Source of the DNA: Phycisphaerales bacterium
GTDB lineage: Bacteria; Planctomycetota; Phycisphaerae; Sedimentisphaerales; Anaerohalosphaeraceae
DNA: 9,900 bases
Direction of reading: 5' to 3'
Assembly (NCBI GenBank): GCA_003152975.1
Contig: PMBP01000419.1
Span: forward strand, 1-9,900
Shown: piece after piece, positions 1 to 6,157 of the stretch
Numbering within the stretch: position 1 is the stretch's first letter
Layout of the letters: each line of letters starts with the position of its first letter
The notes under the pieces: generated by a model
Seen by the model: only the letters and a program-made list of their open reading frames with translations
The model's database searches: none
Told to the model about the DNA's origin: nothing
Position numbers and translations under genes: made by a program

Positions 1-210
1 CGGTTTGTCCAGATCCACAAGATCGCCGGAGCCGGAGAACACGGCACGGGACTGGGCCTGACCATCGCCAAGAATCTCGTCGAGATGCACCACGGTCGAA
101 TCTGGGTCGAAAGCGTTCCCGGCTGCGGCTGCTGCTTCCGGTTCACGCTCCCCAAGCAATCCCCCCTCGCCCAACCGGCTCTCGCTGCCGATCACGCCGC
201 AAATCCCTGA
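1..210 (+). CDS. Sensor histidine kinase, C-terminal fragment (HATPase_c end)
   Basis: The frame is open from the window's first base to TGA at 208-210, giving 69 C-terminal residues; the rest lies upstream. The sequence shows the end of a GHKL ATP-binding domain: the F-box-like 'RFVQIHK' (residues 1-7), the G1 box '[14 protein letters not shown]' (15-28), the usual 'HGRIWVES' strand (31-38), and the G2-type 'FRFTLP' (46-51). These are typical of HisKA/HATPase_c sensor kinases, which autophosphorylate and pass phosphate to a response regulator. No domain follows except an 18-residue Ala/Pro-rich tail, so there is no fused receiver at the C-terminus. Oddly, the loop before the last strand reads 'PGCGCCF', where the family usually has Gly-Lys-Gly-Ser/Thr; three Cys fall within four residues. 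A response regulator lies 1.8 kb downstream on the other strand, but pairing is unproven. Confidence 0.93.
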   Translation, partial: RFVQIHKIAGAGEHGTGLGLTIAKNLVEMHHGRIWVESVPGCGCCFRFTLPKQSPLAQPALAADHAANP

Positions 211-250
211 ATATCCTCCTCCGTCTCATGATGACTCCACGGAGATTGTT

Positions 251-280
251 GAAACCCGGGTTTCCCGGATAAAAGTCCGG
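251..280. repeat. 14-bp palindrome followed by a small hairpin
   Basis: GAAACCCGGGTTTC at 251-264 is a perfect 14-bp palindrome. It is directly followed by CCGGA (265-269), a six-base loop and TCCGG (276-280). It lies 41 bases after the kinase stop codon and about 73 bases upstream of the sulfatase -35 box. It may be a regulator-binding dyad or part of the kinase transcript's 3' end. No T-run follows directly, so it is not a classical intrinsic terminator. Confidence 0.45.
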
Positions 281-297
281 AGCATAATGAACCGGGT

Positions 298-320
298 GTT
301 TTGTAAGTGGGAGACAAAAC
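298..320. promoter_or_regulatory. Inverted repeat, candidate operator upstream of the sulfatase promoter
   Basis: GTTTTGT (298-304) and ACAAAAC (314-320) are perfect 7-base inverted arms separated by 9 bases. The centre (309) lies about 63 bases upstream of the start point predicted from the promoter at 337-365. That is a usual position for a dimeric activator. This is inferred from position and symmetry alone; the binding protein is unknown. Confidence 0.4.
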
Positions 321-336
321 TGCCGTGGGAAAAATC

Positions 337-365
337 TTGACTGTTCACATAGTTTTTCATAAAAT
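337..365 (+). promoter_or_regulatory. Sigma-70-type promoter of the sulfatase gene
   Basis: TTGACT (337-342) and TAAAAT (360-365) match the housekeeping -35 and -10 consensus at five of six bases each, with an ideal 17-base spacer. Transcription would begin near 372, giving a leader of about 98 bases before the ATG at 470. This position rules against the TTG at 368 as the start codon, because it would fall upstream of the predicted transcript. Confidence 0.72.
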
Positions 366-456
366 GATTGAACCTGAATCGAGAAAAGGGGGTTCCAGTG
401 TCTAAATGGGAAATGTCAGCTTGGGATGGACAACCCTTTCATCGAATATCAGGATT

Positions 457-463
457 GGGAGGT
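457..463 (+). promoter_or_regulatory. Shine-Dalgarno site deciding the sulfatase start
   Basis: GGGAGGT at 457-463 is followed by six bases and then ATG at 470. It is the best ribosome-binding site in the region and fits a start that leaves a short n-region before the Tat motif. A weaker purine run (AAGGGGG, about 386-392) precedes an in-frame GTG at 398, which is the main alternative. Confidence 0.7.
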
Positions 464-469
464 ACCACG

Positions 470-1819
470 ATGGCGATGGAAGTGATGAACTCGTCGATGA
501 GCCGGCGGGATTTTCTGCGGCTGACCGGGGCGGGATTGGTGTTTGCGGCGATGGGATGCGAGTCTTTGTCGGCGCAGGAAAAACAGGAACGCCGGCCCAA
601 TATCGTGTTGATCCTGGCCGACGATCTGGGATACGCGGGGGTTGGATGCCAGGGTTGCCGCGATATCCCGACCCCGAACATCGATTCGATCGCCGCCCAG
701 GGCGTTCGGTTCACCGACGGTTATGTGACCTGTCCGGTGTGCAGTCCCACGCGAGCCGGGCTAATGATTGGACGGTACCAACAGCGATTCGGTCACGAGT
801 TAGGTCCTGGCCAAAACCTGAATAGCCCGGCGTTCGGGTTGCGATCGAGCGAAATCACCCTGGCCGAACGACTCAAGTCGGCCGGATACAAAACGGGAAT
901 GGTGGGCAAGTGGCATCTGGGTTCGGGGGATTCGTCTCCGACCCGTCGCGGGTTCGAGGACTTCTTTGGTTTTTACGGGGCCTCCCATTCCTACCTCGAT
1001 TCCGCAGCCGATGCCAATGATAGGATCCGTCGGGGAACCGACCCGGTCGAGGAAAAGGAATACCTGACCGATGTCTTCACGCGGGAGGCGGTCGCCTATA
1101 TTCGGAAACGCAAGACGGATCCCTTCTTTTTGTATGTGGCCTACAACGCAGTCCATCTCCCGATGCATGTCTCGCAATCGCGTCTGAAACGGGCCAAGTC
1201 GATCAGGGATCCGAATCGGCGGATCCACGCGACGATGCTGATGGCCTTGGATGACGGCGTCGGCGAGATCCTGCAAACGCTGCGGGAAACCGGTTTGGAG
1301 GAAAACACGCTGGTGGTTTTCCTGTCAGACAACGGCGCGCCGACGGAGATGAACACGTCGCAGAATACCCCGTTGCGCGGATTCAAGAGTCAACTGCTGG
1401 AGGGAGGAATTCGGATTCCATACATGATCCAGTGGAAGGGGCGGATCCCCGGCGGACAGGTATATGGGGAACCGGTGATCTCCCTGGATATTTCGGCGAC
1501 CATCCTGACGATAGCCGGCGTTCGAGATGGCTGGGAAAAGGAATTGGAGGGGGTGTGCCTGTTGGACTATTTGCAGGACAAAAAGAATCGGCCGCATGAT
1601 GCCCTGTACTGGAGATTCGGAGCCCAGGCGGCAATCCGGATGGGAGATTGGAAACTGCTCAAGGAGGGCGACAAGCCGTGGCAGTTGTTCAACCTGCGCC
1701 AAGATATTGCGGAGGCCAAGGATCTGGCCGTCCGGGAACCCAGGAAGGCGGCCGAACTCCTGGAGGCCTATCAGAAGTGGGATGCGAAGAATATCGCCCC
1801 GCGATGGATATGGACATAG
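470..1819 (+). CDS. Tat-exported sulfatase (formylglycine-dependent, S1 family)
   Basis: The 449-residue product, stopping at TAG 1817-1819, is an arylsulfatase-type enzyme that should hydrolyse sulfate esters, probably on polysaccharides, outside the cytoplasm. The N-terminus carries a twin-arginine motif 'SRRDFLR' (about residues 10-16), then a hydrophobic stretch ending 'AAMGC', so it may be a Tat substrate and possibly a lipoprotein, though the lipobox is poor. Catalytic features are present in order: metal-binding Asp51-Asp52 in 'LADDLGY'; the sulfatase signature 'CSPTRAGLMIGR', with Cys91 the residue expected to become formylglycine; 'GKWHLG' (Lys147, His149); His229; 'SDNG' (Asp287-Asn288); and Lys306 in 'PLRGFK'. 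Length is normal for the family. No formylglycine-generating enzyme lies in the window, so maturation must come from elsewhere. The gene is monocistronic here. Substrate cannot be assigned. The frame is open upstream to 368, but promoter, SD site and signal peptide all favour 470. Confidence 0.93.
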   Translation: MAMEVMNSSMSRRDFLRLTGAGLVFAAMGCESLSAQEKQERRPNIVLILADDLGYAGVGCQGCRDIPTPNIDSIAAQGVRFTDGYVTCPVCSPTRAGLMIGRYQQRFGHELGPGQNLNSPAFGLRSSEITLAERLKSAGYKTGMVGKWHLGSGDSSPTRRGFEDFFGFYGASHSYLDSAADANDRIRRGTDPVEEKEYLTDVFTREAVAYIRKRKTDPFFLYVAYNAVHLPMHVSQSRLKRAKSIRDPNRRIHATMLMALDDGVGEILQTLRETGLEENTLVVFLSDNGAPTEMNTSQNTPLRGFKSQLLEGGIRIPYMIQWKGRIPGGQVYGEPVISLDISATILTIAGVRDGWEKELEGVCLLDYLQDKKNRPHDALYWRFGAQAAIRMGDWKLLKEGDKPWQLFNLRQDIAEAKDLAVREPRKAAELLEAYQKWDAKNIAPRWIWT

Positions 1820-1932
1820 ACGAATCGCCAACATTAGGTAAAGCCGACCGCCAAACCGAAGCCACGAAAATCAACCGTGGAGACCGGGAATGGAATCCGA
1901 TCGTGTTCTGCCTGGAAACAAAAAGGAACGGA

Positions 1933-1952
1933 GGCGTATTTGAAAATACGCC
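1933..1952 (-). terminator. Perfect hairpin, possible terminator for the response regulator
   Basis: GGCGTATTT (1933-1941) and AAATACGCC (1944-1952) are perfectly complementary arms around two bases. Physically this is about a 7-8-bp stem with a small loop. Read on the minus strand it is followed within about eight bases by a T-rich run (CCTTTTTGTTT), and it lies 77 bases past the regulator's stop. On the plus strand no T-run follows, so for the convergent sulfatase it would be at most a weak stop. The gap between the T-tract and the stem makes the call tentative. Confidence 0.45.
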
Positions 1953-2028
1953 GAGAACATATTTGACCGAGAACGCCGCAGTGGGGCAAAAGGGCCGCCC
2001 AAAACCAAACTCGTGTGAAATATCCGGG

Positions 2029-2712
2029 TTAAATCAGGATTCGGTATCCATGCCGATGAACCGTTCGCAGCCGACTTCGGACCGTCCCGAGTTTTTTCCG
2101 CAGCGACGCGATATGCACATCGACGATGCGATCCTTCTGGCCGTGCGAAGTCGGCCCCAGCGCTGTCTTCAGTTGTTCCCGCGGTACGACCTTGCCGGCC
2201 GACTGAATCAGCGTCAGCAGGATGTTGAATTCCCCCCCCGTCAGATCGACGGGATTTTTTTCCGCCCAGGCCTGCCGGGTCGTCGGGTTGATCCGAATCG
2301 GGCCGGCCTGCAGAACTTCCCCCGTCTCGACCGGTTTCGATTCGCCGCGGCGGAGCACCGCCTCGATGCGGGCCGTTAGCACCGAAGTGCTGAAGGGTTT
2401 GGTGACATAATCATCCGCCCCGACCGTCAGCCCGACGACGATATCCGTCTCGGTATCTTTGGCCGTCAGCAGGATAATGGGAATCGAGGCCGTCGCCGGA
2501 TCTCGCTTGAGGGTCTTGGTCAGCTTGATCCCGGAAATATCCGCCAGCATGATATCCAGCAGAATCAAGTCCGGCCGTTCTTTCCGAAGGATTTCCTGCG
2601 CTCCCGTTCCCGTCTCGACGGTCAGAACCTCAAATCCCTCCCGGCCGAGGTTCATCGACAGAAGCTCCAGCAGGTCCCGCTCGTCATCCACAACCAGTAA
2701 CTTCGTACTCAT
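2029..2712 (-). CDS. OmpR/PhoB-family response regulator
   Basis: The 227-residue product is a two-component DNA-binding regulator. The receiver domain (about 1-120) has the acidic pair Asp9-Asp10 in 'LLVVDDE', phosphoacceptor Asp53 in 'LILLDIML', Thr83, and Lys105 in 'DDYVTKPFS'. The winged-helix effector domain (about 135-226) shows 'LTGGEFNILLTL', 'VVPREQL', the recognition helix 'VDVHIASLRKKLG', and a wing ending 'VHRHGYRI'. That ending differs from the family's usual Arg-Gly-x-Gly-Tyr-x-Phe. I chose ATG 2712 because it gives the canonical 'MSTKLLVVDDE' beginning. An in-frame ATG at 2760 would add 16 unusual residues and would lie upstream of the predicted transcript. No SD site precedes 2712 (see promoter entry). 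No kinase is adjacent; the nearest is the fragment at 1-210. Confidence 0.93.
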   Translation of the reverse strand: MSTKLLVVDDERDLLELLSMNLGREGFEVLTVETGTGAQEILRKERPDLILLDIMLADISGIKLTKTLKRDPATASIPIILLTAKDTETDIVVGLTVGADDYVTKPFSTSVLTARIEAVLRRGESKPVETGEVLQAGPIRINPTTRQAWAEKNPVDLTGGEFNILLTLIQSAGKVVPREQLKTALGPTSHGQKDRIVDVHIASLRKKLGTVRSRLRTVHRHGYRILI

Positions 2713-2719
2713 ACCCGGT

Positions 2720-2748
2720 ATTGTAAAGAAAGCAGTGCGATTGTAAAG
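2720..2748 (-). promoter_or_regulatory. Promoter of the response regulator with tandem CTTTACAAT repeats
   Basis: Reading the minus strand, TTTACA (2747-2742) and TACAAT (2725-2720) form a -35/-10 pair with a 16-base spacer. Both boxes lie inside identical 9-base direct repeats, CTTTACAAT (2748-2740 and 2728-2720), spaced exactly 20 bp apart or about two helical turns. Only seven bases separate the -10 box from the ATG at 2712, so transcription would start at or next to the start codon. OmpR/PhoB proteins commonly bind direct repeats, so these could be an autoregulatory site; this is inference. Confidence 0.55.
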
Positions 2749-2787
2749 GGTACAATTCATTTTCCGTTCACAGTTTCTTGATGTTCC

Positions 2788-2824
2788 TCCGGACCCTGCG
2801 CTGCCGGACGGATTGGGGTCCGGA
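2788..2824. repeat. Stem-loop 1 of the divergent intergenic region
   Basis: TCCGGACCC (2788-2796) pairs perfectly with GGGTCCGGA (2816-2824) across a 19-base loop. A competing smaller pairing, GGATT/AATCC, exists at 2810-2828. It is the first of three dyads between two divergent promoters and lies in no predicted coding sequence. Confidence 0.55.
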
Positions 2825-2837
2825 ATCCAGATTGGAG

Positions 2838-2857
2838 GGCCCCGCTCTGTCGGGGCC
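2838..2857. repeat. Stem-loop 2 (GC-rich hairpin)
   Basis: GGCCCCG (2838-2844) pairs perfectly with CGGGGCC (2851-2857) around the six-base loop CTCTGT. On the plus strand it is followed by GTATTCTTGTCTT, T-rich but interrupted, so it could act as a weak terminator of rightward transcription. It may instead belong to a dispersed repeat. Confidence 0.55.
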
Positions 2858-2878
2858 GTATTCTTGTCTTACCATAGG

Positions 2879-2905
2879 ATGGGTTCGCAGGGGTTGCGAA
2901 CCCAT
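2879..2905. repeat. Stem-loop 3 (11-bp perfect stem)
   Basis: ATGGGTTCGCA (2879-2889) pairs perfectly with TGCGAACCCAT (2895-2905) around a five-base loop GGGGT, and can extend by a G-T wobble. This is the strongest hairpin seen in the window. It ends 19 bases before the -35 box of the downstream membrane-protein promoter. It is not followed by a T-run on either strand, so a terminator role is unlikely; a protein-binding dyad or REP-like repeat is more plausible. Confidence 0.6.
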
Positions 2906-2924
2906 TGCTGCCGCCGAATTCCGC

Positions 2925-2953
2925 TTGTCGGGTTGGAATCGGCGGGGTACAAT
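2925..2953 (+). promoter_or_regulatory. Promoter of the membrane-protein gene
   Basis: TTGTCG (2925-2930) and TACAAT (2948-2953) are separated by 17 bases, matching a housekeeping promoter at four and five of six positions. The predicted start near 2960 would leave a leader of about 50 bases before the TTG codon at 3011. Confidence 0.5.
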
Positions 2954-3001
2954 TATCGTTTCGTTCAGGCGAGCATGACAGGGTTTGTGTGAATCGGCAA
3001 C

Positions 3002-3007
3002 AGGTGA
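3002..3007 (+). promoter_or_regulatory. Shine-Dalgarno site for a TTG start
   Basis: AGGTGA at 3002-3007 lies just upstream of TTG 3011 (AGGTG is four bases from it at its 3' end). It supports TTG as the true start of the membrane protein; the next in-frame ATG is inside the coding sequence after transmembrane segment 1. Confidence 0.55.
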
Positions 3008-3010
3008 AGA

Positions 3011-4048
3011 TTGGCGAGTAAGTCAAAAACGCTCGGTAAGGTTTCCCATGCTGGCCGGGATTGGCGGTCGCTGGTGCCGGGTGCCGCAGCGGCCCTGCTC
3101 TATCTGGCGCTGGCGGTGTATCTGTACGGGCCGTATATGCGGTTGCGGTTTTCCGCAGGGGCCGCCTACGGGATGCACTCGGTTGCCGGGGCTGTCGGCT
3201 GCTTTGTTCTCAGCCGCCGCTGGATCAGCAGTTTCGGCGGTTCGCTTTTTGCCGGGGCCCTCTACGGTTTTTGCCCATTCATGCTCAGCTTTGCCGCCTA
3301 CCATCCTGCCGCCGGATTGCCTGCCGCATTGCTCCCGTGGATGTTCTGCCCGGCAATCTACTACCGCGCCCGCCAGGCCAAGACCGGTGCTCAGGCGGCC
3401 GTCAGCGTCCTGCTGGCCGTTCTGCCGTTTATGGCGGTTGCGGCCTTTTTCCGCCTCAGCGCCCAGGCCGGGGCGTTCTTTATGCCCGTCCAGGTCCGCA
3501 CCGGCTGGCAGCACGCCGTCGGCCTGGCCATACCCCTCTGGGAGCCCGTCCGCTTTTCGTTGAGCGTCTATCATGTCGCCTTGCCCGCCTTCGGCCTGGG
3601 CATGATGATGTATGTCATCGTCCGCCGCATGAGCGTCCTGATCACCGTCGCCGTTGCCGTCCTGCTCTCGCTGGCCGGCCCCGTCTTCGCCGTGCCCCCG
3701 ATCTTCTGGCTGGCCGTCCCCATGCTCTATGCCGCTGTCCTCACCGGCCTGGGGCTTCAGGGCCTGGCCTGGGCCGGCGCCGCAGACCGCCGCTGGATCT
3801 TCGGTTGCACCATGATCGTCGGCGCCATGGCCATCCTCATGCTCGTCCTCAACGCCTACGGCAAAGGCGGACCTGTCCTTCGCGTCACCGGCCTGTCCTA
3901 TTCCCTCGCCGCCGTCATGACGGGCTGCATCTTCTTCCTCACCCGCGCCAAGCTCCGCTGGAACCTCTTCCGCTGGATACTCCTCTGTGGGGGTATCGCC
4001 GTGGACATCCTCTTCTCCGCCCGAATCCTCGTCGATCGCTTCTTCTAA
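3011..4048 (+). CDS. Polytopic membrane protein of unknown function
   Basis: The 345-residue product begins with a basic tail (residues 1-20) and is otherwise dominated by about ten hydrophobic segments, near 21-43, 56-69, 77-95, 101-118, 128-147, 186-204, 208-223, 228-247, 263-281, 293-310 and 320-338. It is therefore an integral inner-membrane protein. I cannot assign a family firmly. The stretch about 56-118, with 'SRRW', then 'ALYGFCPFMLSF' and 'LLPWMFCPAIYYRAR', resembles the helix pair seen in YfhO-like and other GT-C-fold membrane glycosyltransferases (LARRL...AFSPF...). However, the acidic first loop that carries the catalytic residue in those enzymes is not evident, and the protein is shorter than they are. 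It could be a reduced relative or a coincidental match. Three frames are open through much of this GC-rich gene; only this one has consistent membrane-protein character, an SD site and a promoter. It is a single-gene unit converging on the VWA gene. Confidence 0.75.
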   Translation: MASKSKTLGKVSHAGRDWRSLVPGAAAALLYLALAVYLYGPYMRLRFSAGAAYGMHSVAGAVGCFVLSRRWISSFGGSLFAGALYGFCPFMLSFAAYHPAAGLPAALLPWMFCPAIYYRARQAKTGAQAAVSVLLAVLPFMAVAAFFRLSAQAGAFFMPVQVRTGWQHAVGLAIPLWEPVRFSLSVYHVALPAFGLGMMMYVIVRRMSVLITVAVAVLLSLAGPVFAVPPIFWLAVPMLYAAVLTGLGLQGLAWAGAADRRWIFGCTMIVGAMAILMLVLNAYGKGGPVLRVTGLSYSLAAVMTGCIFFLTRAKLRWNLFRWILLCGGIAVDILFSARILVDRFF

Positions 4049-4066
4049 TCCCCCTTGATGTACGCC

Positions 4067-4082
4067 GTGGGGTCACCCCCAC
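4067..4082 (+). other. Short GC-rich hairpin after the membrane-protein gene
   Basis: GTGGGG (4067-4072) pairs with CCCCAC (4077-4082) around four bases, 19 bases past the TAA of the membrane-protein gene. It could slow or end transcription, but no T-run follows, so it is not called an intrinsic terminator. Confidence 0.3.
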
Positions 4083-4156
4083 CGACAGGGATGGCTGGAA
4101 TCGACGCGAAGGTATAGCAAGGGCCAGCTCGGAAATCCTGTGGTAACTGCAAATGA

Positions 4157-4190
4157 ATCGTGCCGACCGGATTGGACAAGGCGGCACGAT
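4157..4190 (-). terminator. Inverted repeat, possible terminator after the VWA gene
   Basis: ATCGTGCCG (4157-4165... read with 4158-4165 as the core) pairs with CGGCACGAT (4182-4190) across 16 bases, 33 bases past the VWA stop. On the minus strand it is followed by TCATTTGCAGTT, only weakly T-rich. An alternative pairing CGACCG/CGGTCG (4164-4169 with 4197-4202) would compete with it. Together with the hairpin at 4214-4232 this makes the convergent gap highly structured, but termination is only suggested. Confidence 0.35.
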
Positions 4191-4213
4191 CGCATTCGGT
4201 CGGTTCGAGATTC

Positions 4214-4232
4214 CATCCGGTTCTACCGGATG
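4214..4232. repeat. Hairpin spanning the VWA stop codon
   Basis: CATCCGGT (4214-4221) and ACCGGATG (4225-4232) are perfect 8-base arms around a three-base loop. The TAG stop of the VWA gene (4223-4225 on the minus strand) sits in the loop and stem, so the last codons form the stem. It may protect the transcript's 3' end from exonucleases; no T-run follows. Confidence 0.45.
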
Positions 4233-6157
4233 ATACCATCCTCGTTCATAATCACAGGGTGATCGTGCAGGCCGCTGTCCGGTTCGGCGTTGTCCTTCTT
4301 GAGATGCATCAGGTCGCGGCTGGTCCGAACCAGCGTATCCAATTGCACAATGTCGTTATTTCCGGGCATGCGGCTCATCAGAATAGTGGTCTTCCGGCCA
4401 ACATCGTCCAGCATGGCGCCTCGTGCCCAGTAGCTCTGGCGGAGGATCTCGGCGAACTCCGTGACCGTTGCCGCCAGCAGAAAATCATTCGTAGTTTCCT
4501 CGATCACTGGATGGATGCATCCGGCCGTGATGAGACCATTGAACTCCGTCGGCGCCAGACTGTCGGGATCTTTGTACCGGACGAATACCGTGGCCAGATT
4601 TCTCGCCGGCTCGTTGTTCCAAAGCTTCAGTTCGTACATCGCCGTGACGGAATGGCCCGGCCCGACCTCGCCGCCATCCTGCTTATCATCGCGGAATTTC
4701 GCGTCGGGCACATCCCGATTTTCGTACCCGATCAGTCGATAGCTGCGAACCGCGCCGGGATTGAACTCGACCTGGAGCTTGACATCGCGGGCGACCACCT
4801 GCAGCATTTGGGTCAGGTTCCCGCAAAAGATCCGCCGCGCCTCGTCAAGCGTGTCGATGTACGCATAGTGACCGTTGCCTTTGTCGCCGAGCTGTTCCAG
4901 CAGAACATCGTTGTAATTGCCCATGCCAAATCCCATCGCCGACAGCGTGATCCCCTCATCGACCTTACTTTTGATGAGCTTGAAGATCTCGTCGGGTCCG
5001 GTTTGGCCGACATTGGCCACACCGTCCGAGCAGAGAATGACCCGGTTGATCCACCCCGGACGAAAGGCCTGCCGGGCCATCTCGTACCCGATCCGGATGC
5101 CTTGCTCGGCGTTGGTGCTGCCGTTGGTAGAGAGAGCATTGATCGCGTTGAGGATTCGCCCCTTGTTGGACACGCCGGTGTGGTCGAGGACCTTTCGTCC
5201 GTTTGTGCCATAGACCGCGATGCCGATCCGGTCATCCGGCTGAAGATGATCCACCAGTAGCCGCAAGCTCTGCTTGACCAGTTCGAGGCGGTTTTCCGCG
5301 GCCATCGATCCCGACACATCGATCACGAAGGTCAGCACGGCCGGCTTGCGGTCGGCGTCCGACAGCTCAAAGGCCTTCAGCCCGATCCGCATCAGATAGG
5401 TGTTCGGCCTGTCGGGCGCGAACTTCCACGGCGCCGCGTCCGCATAGACGGCAAAGACATCGTTCCGCGGCGCGGGGTAATCGTACTTGAAGTAGTTGAC
5501 GAATTCCTCGACGCGGACGGCGTCCCGCGGCGGCAGCACCCCGCGATCCAGATAACTTCGGCACAGCGTGAAGCTGCCGGTATCGACATCCGTCGCGAAG
5601 GTCGAAAATCGATCGTCATCCGTATCGACAAACGGATTGACGCCGTAGTTCTTGAAAAACATCGCGTCGAACGGCTCGCTGTTGGGCGGCGTCGTCCCCC
5701 CGTGAGCGGGGGTTAATACATTTGCTTTTGAATTCGCAACAATTTCCTTCCAGTTGGATGGATACCGTATTTCATCAAAATAGGGGGTAACTGGAGCGCT
5801 TCTGGGAATACTTTCCGACGGTGTCACCTCAGTATAGACATGGCGTTGATCGTAATAGGTCGGAAGCGAATTCTTGTAAGCTGACACTCTCTTGGATTTA
5901 CTTAACGATGGCATCATAAACAGGCCGATCAATCCCGCCATCAACAGCACGCAGGCCGCAGTCGAGATTCGATAGATCCAATTGGCTTTCATGGGATATT
6001 TCCTTTCCATCTCCGGCTGAAGTTCGGCGGTCTTTTCGGCCCCGAGGACCTCGCCGATCAATTTCTCGGTGAAGGCCTCGCTGGGCCTTTCGGAGTCGCC
6101 GGCCAGTTTTACCAACCGGGAGATGTTAGAATCGAATGGTTCGTTGTTCTGTTTCAT
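4223..6157 (-). CDS. Membrane-anchored VWA protein, YfbK-like, partner of ECF sigma factor
   Basis: The 644-residue product has a cytoplasmic N-terminal tail (1-60), one transmembrane segment (about 62-84), a linker, then a large extracytoplasmic part. Residues about 174-235 ('NPFVDTDDDRFSTFATDVDTGSF', cut here as NPFVDTDDD...DVDTGSF, through 'VRVEEFVNYF') match the conserved N-terminal region of YfbK-type proteins. The VWA domain follows (about 272-450) with a complete metal-ion-dependent adhesion site: Asp280-x-Ser282-x-Ser284 in 'DVSGS', Thr348 in 'GSTN', and Asp378 in 'CSDGV'. The C-terminal part (about 455-620) fits the YfbK C-terminal domain. VWA domains bind protein partners through the metal, so it likely acts in adhesion or assembly at the surface. 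The ATG overlaps the sigma gene's TGA (ATGA), and AGGAG at 6170-6166 lies eight bases upstream, so translation is coupled. The short tail occupies the position of an anti-sigma factor; that role is inferred, and no zinc-binding HxxxCxxC motif is seen. Confidence 0.88.
   Translation of the reverse strand: MKQNNEPFDSNISRLVKLAGDSERPSEAFTEKLIGEVLGAEKTAELQPEMERKYPMKANWIYRISTAACVLLMAGLIGLFMMPSLSKSKRVSAYKNSLPTYYDQRHVYTEVTPSESIPRSAPVTPYFDEIRYPSNWKEIVANSKANVLTPAHGGTTPPNSEPFDAMFFKNYGVNPFVDTDDDRFSTFATDVDTGSFTLCRSYLDRGVLPPRDAVRVEEFVNYFKYDYPAPRNDVFAVYADAAPWKFAPDRPNTYLMRIGLKAFELSDADRKPAVLTFVIDVSGSMAAENRLELVKQSLRLLVDHLQPDDRIGIAVYGTNGRKVLDHTGVSNKGRILNAINALSTNGSTNAEQGIRIGYEMARQAFRPGWINRVILCSDGVANVGQTGPDEIFKLIKSKVDEGITLSAMGFGMGNYNDVLLEQLGDKGNGHYAYIDTLDEARRIFCGNLTQMLQVVARDVKLQVEFNPGAVRSYRLIGYENRDVPDAKFRDDKQDGGEVGPGHSVTAMYELKLWNNEPARNLATVFVRYKDPDSLAPTEFNGLITAGCIHPVIEETTNDFLLAATVTEFAEILRQSYWARGAMLDDVGRKTTILMSRMPGNNDIVQLDTLVRTSRDLMHLKKDNAEPDSGLHDHPVIMNEDGIIR

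Noticed and set aside
368..469. TTG 368 or GTG 398 as the sulfatase start
   Set aside because: TTG 368 lies upstream of the predicted transcript start. GTG 398 has a usable purine run but would put 24 extra residues before the Tat n-region; ATG 470 has a better SD site.
1890..1943. 17-codon open frame after the sulfatase
   Set aside because: Too short, with only a weak purine stretch upstream, and it runs into the hairpin at 1933-1952.
1..2712. Kinase and response regulator as a cognate operon
   Set aside because: They are on opposite strands and separated by the sulfatase; nothing in the sequence shows partnership.
2757..3026. Open frames on both strands across the divergent gap (2757-3026 minus, 2778-2978 plus)
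   Set aside because: Both run through the three hairpins, have no SD site and show no domain-like composition; the stem-loops themselves create the open frames.
3061..4146. Long alternative plus-strand frame over the membrane-protein gene, and 3023-3574 minus
   Set aside because: Arg/Pro/His-rich composition typical of a shadow frame in GC-rich DNA; no start signals, while the 3011 frame has membrane segments, an SD site and a promoter.
4160..5260. 366-codon plus-strand frame opposite the VWA gene
   Set aside because: It is antisense to conserved VWA and YfbK motifs and has no recognisable domain of its own.
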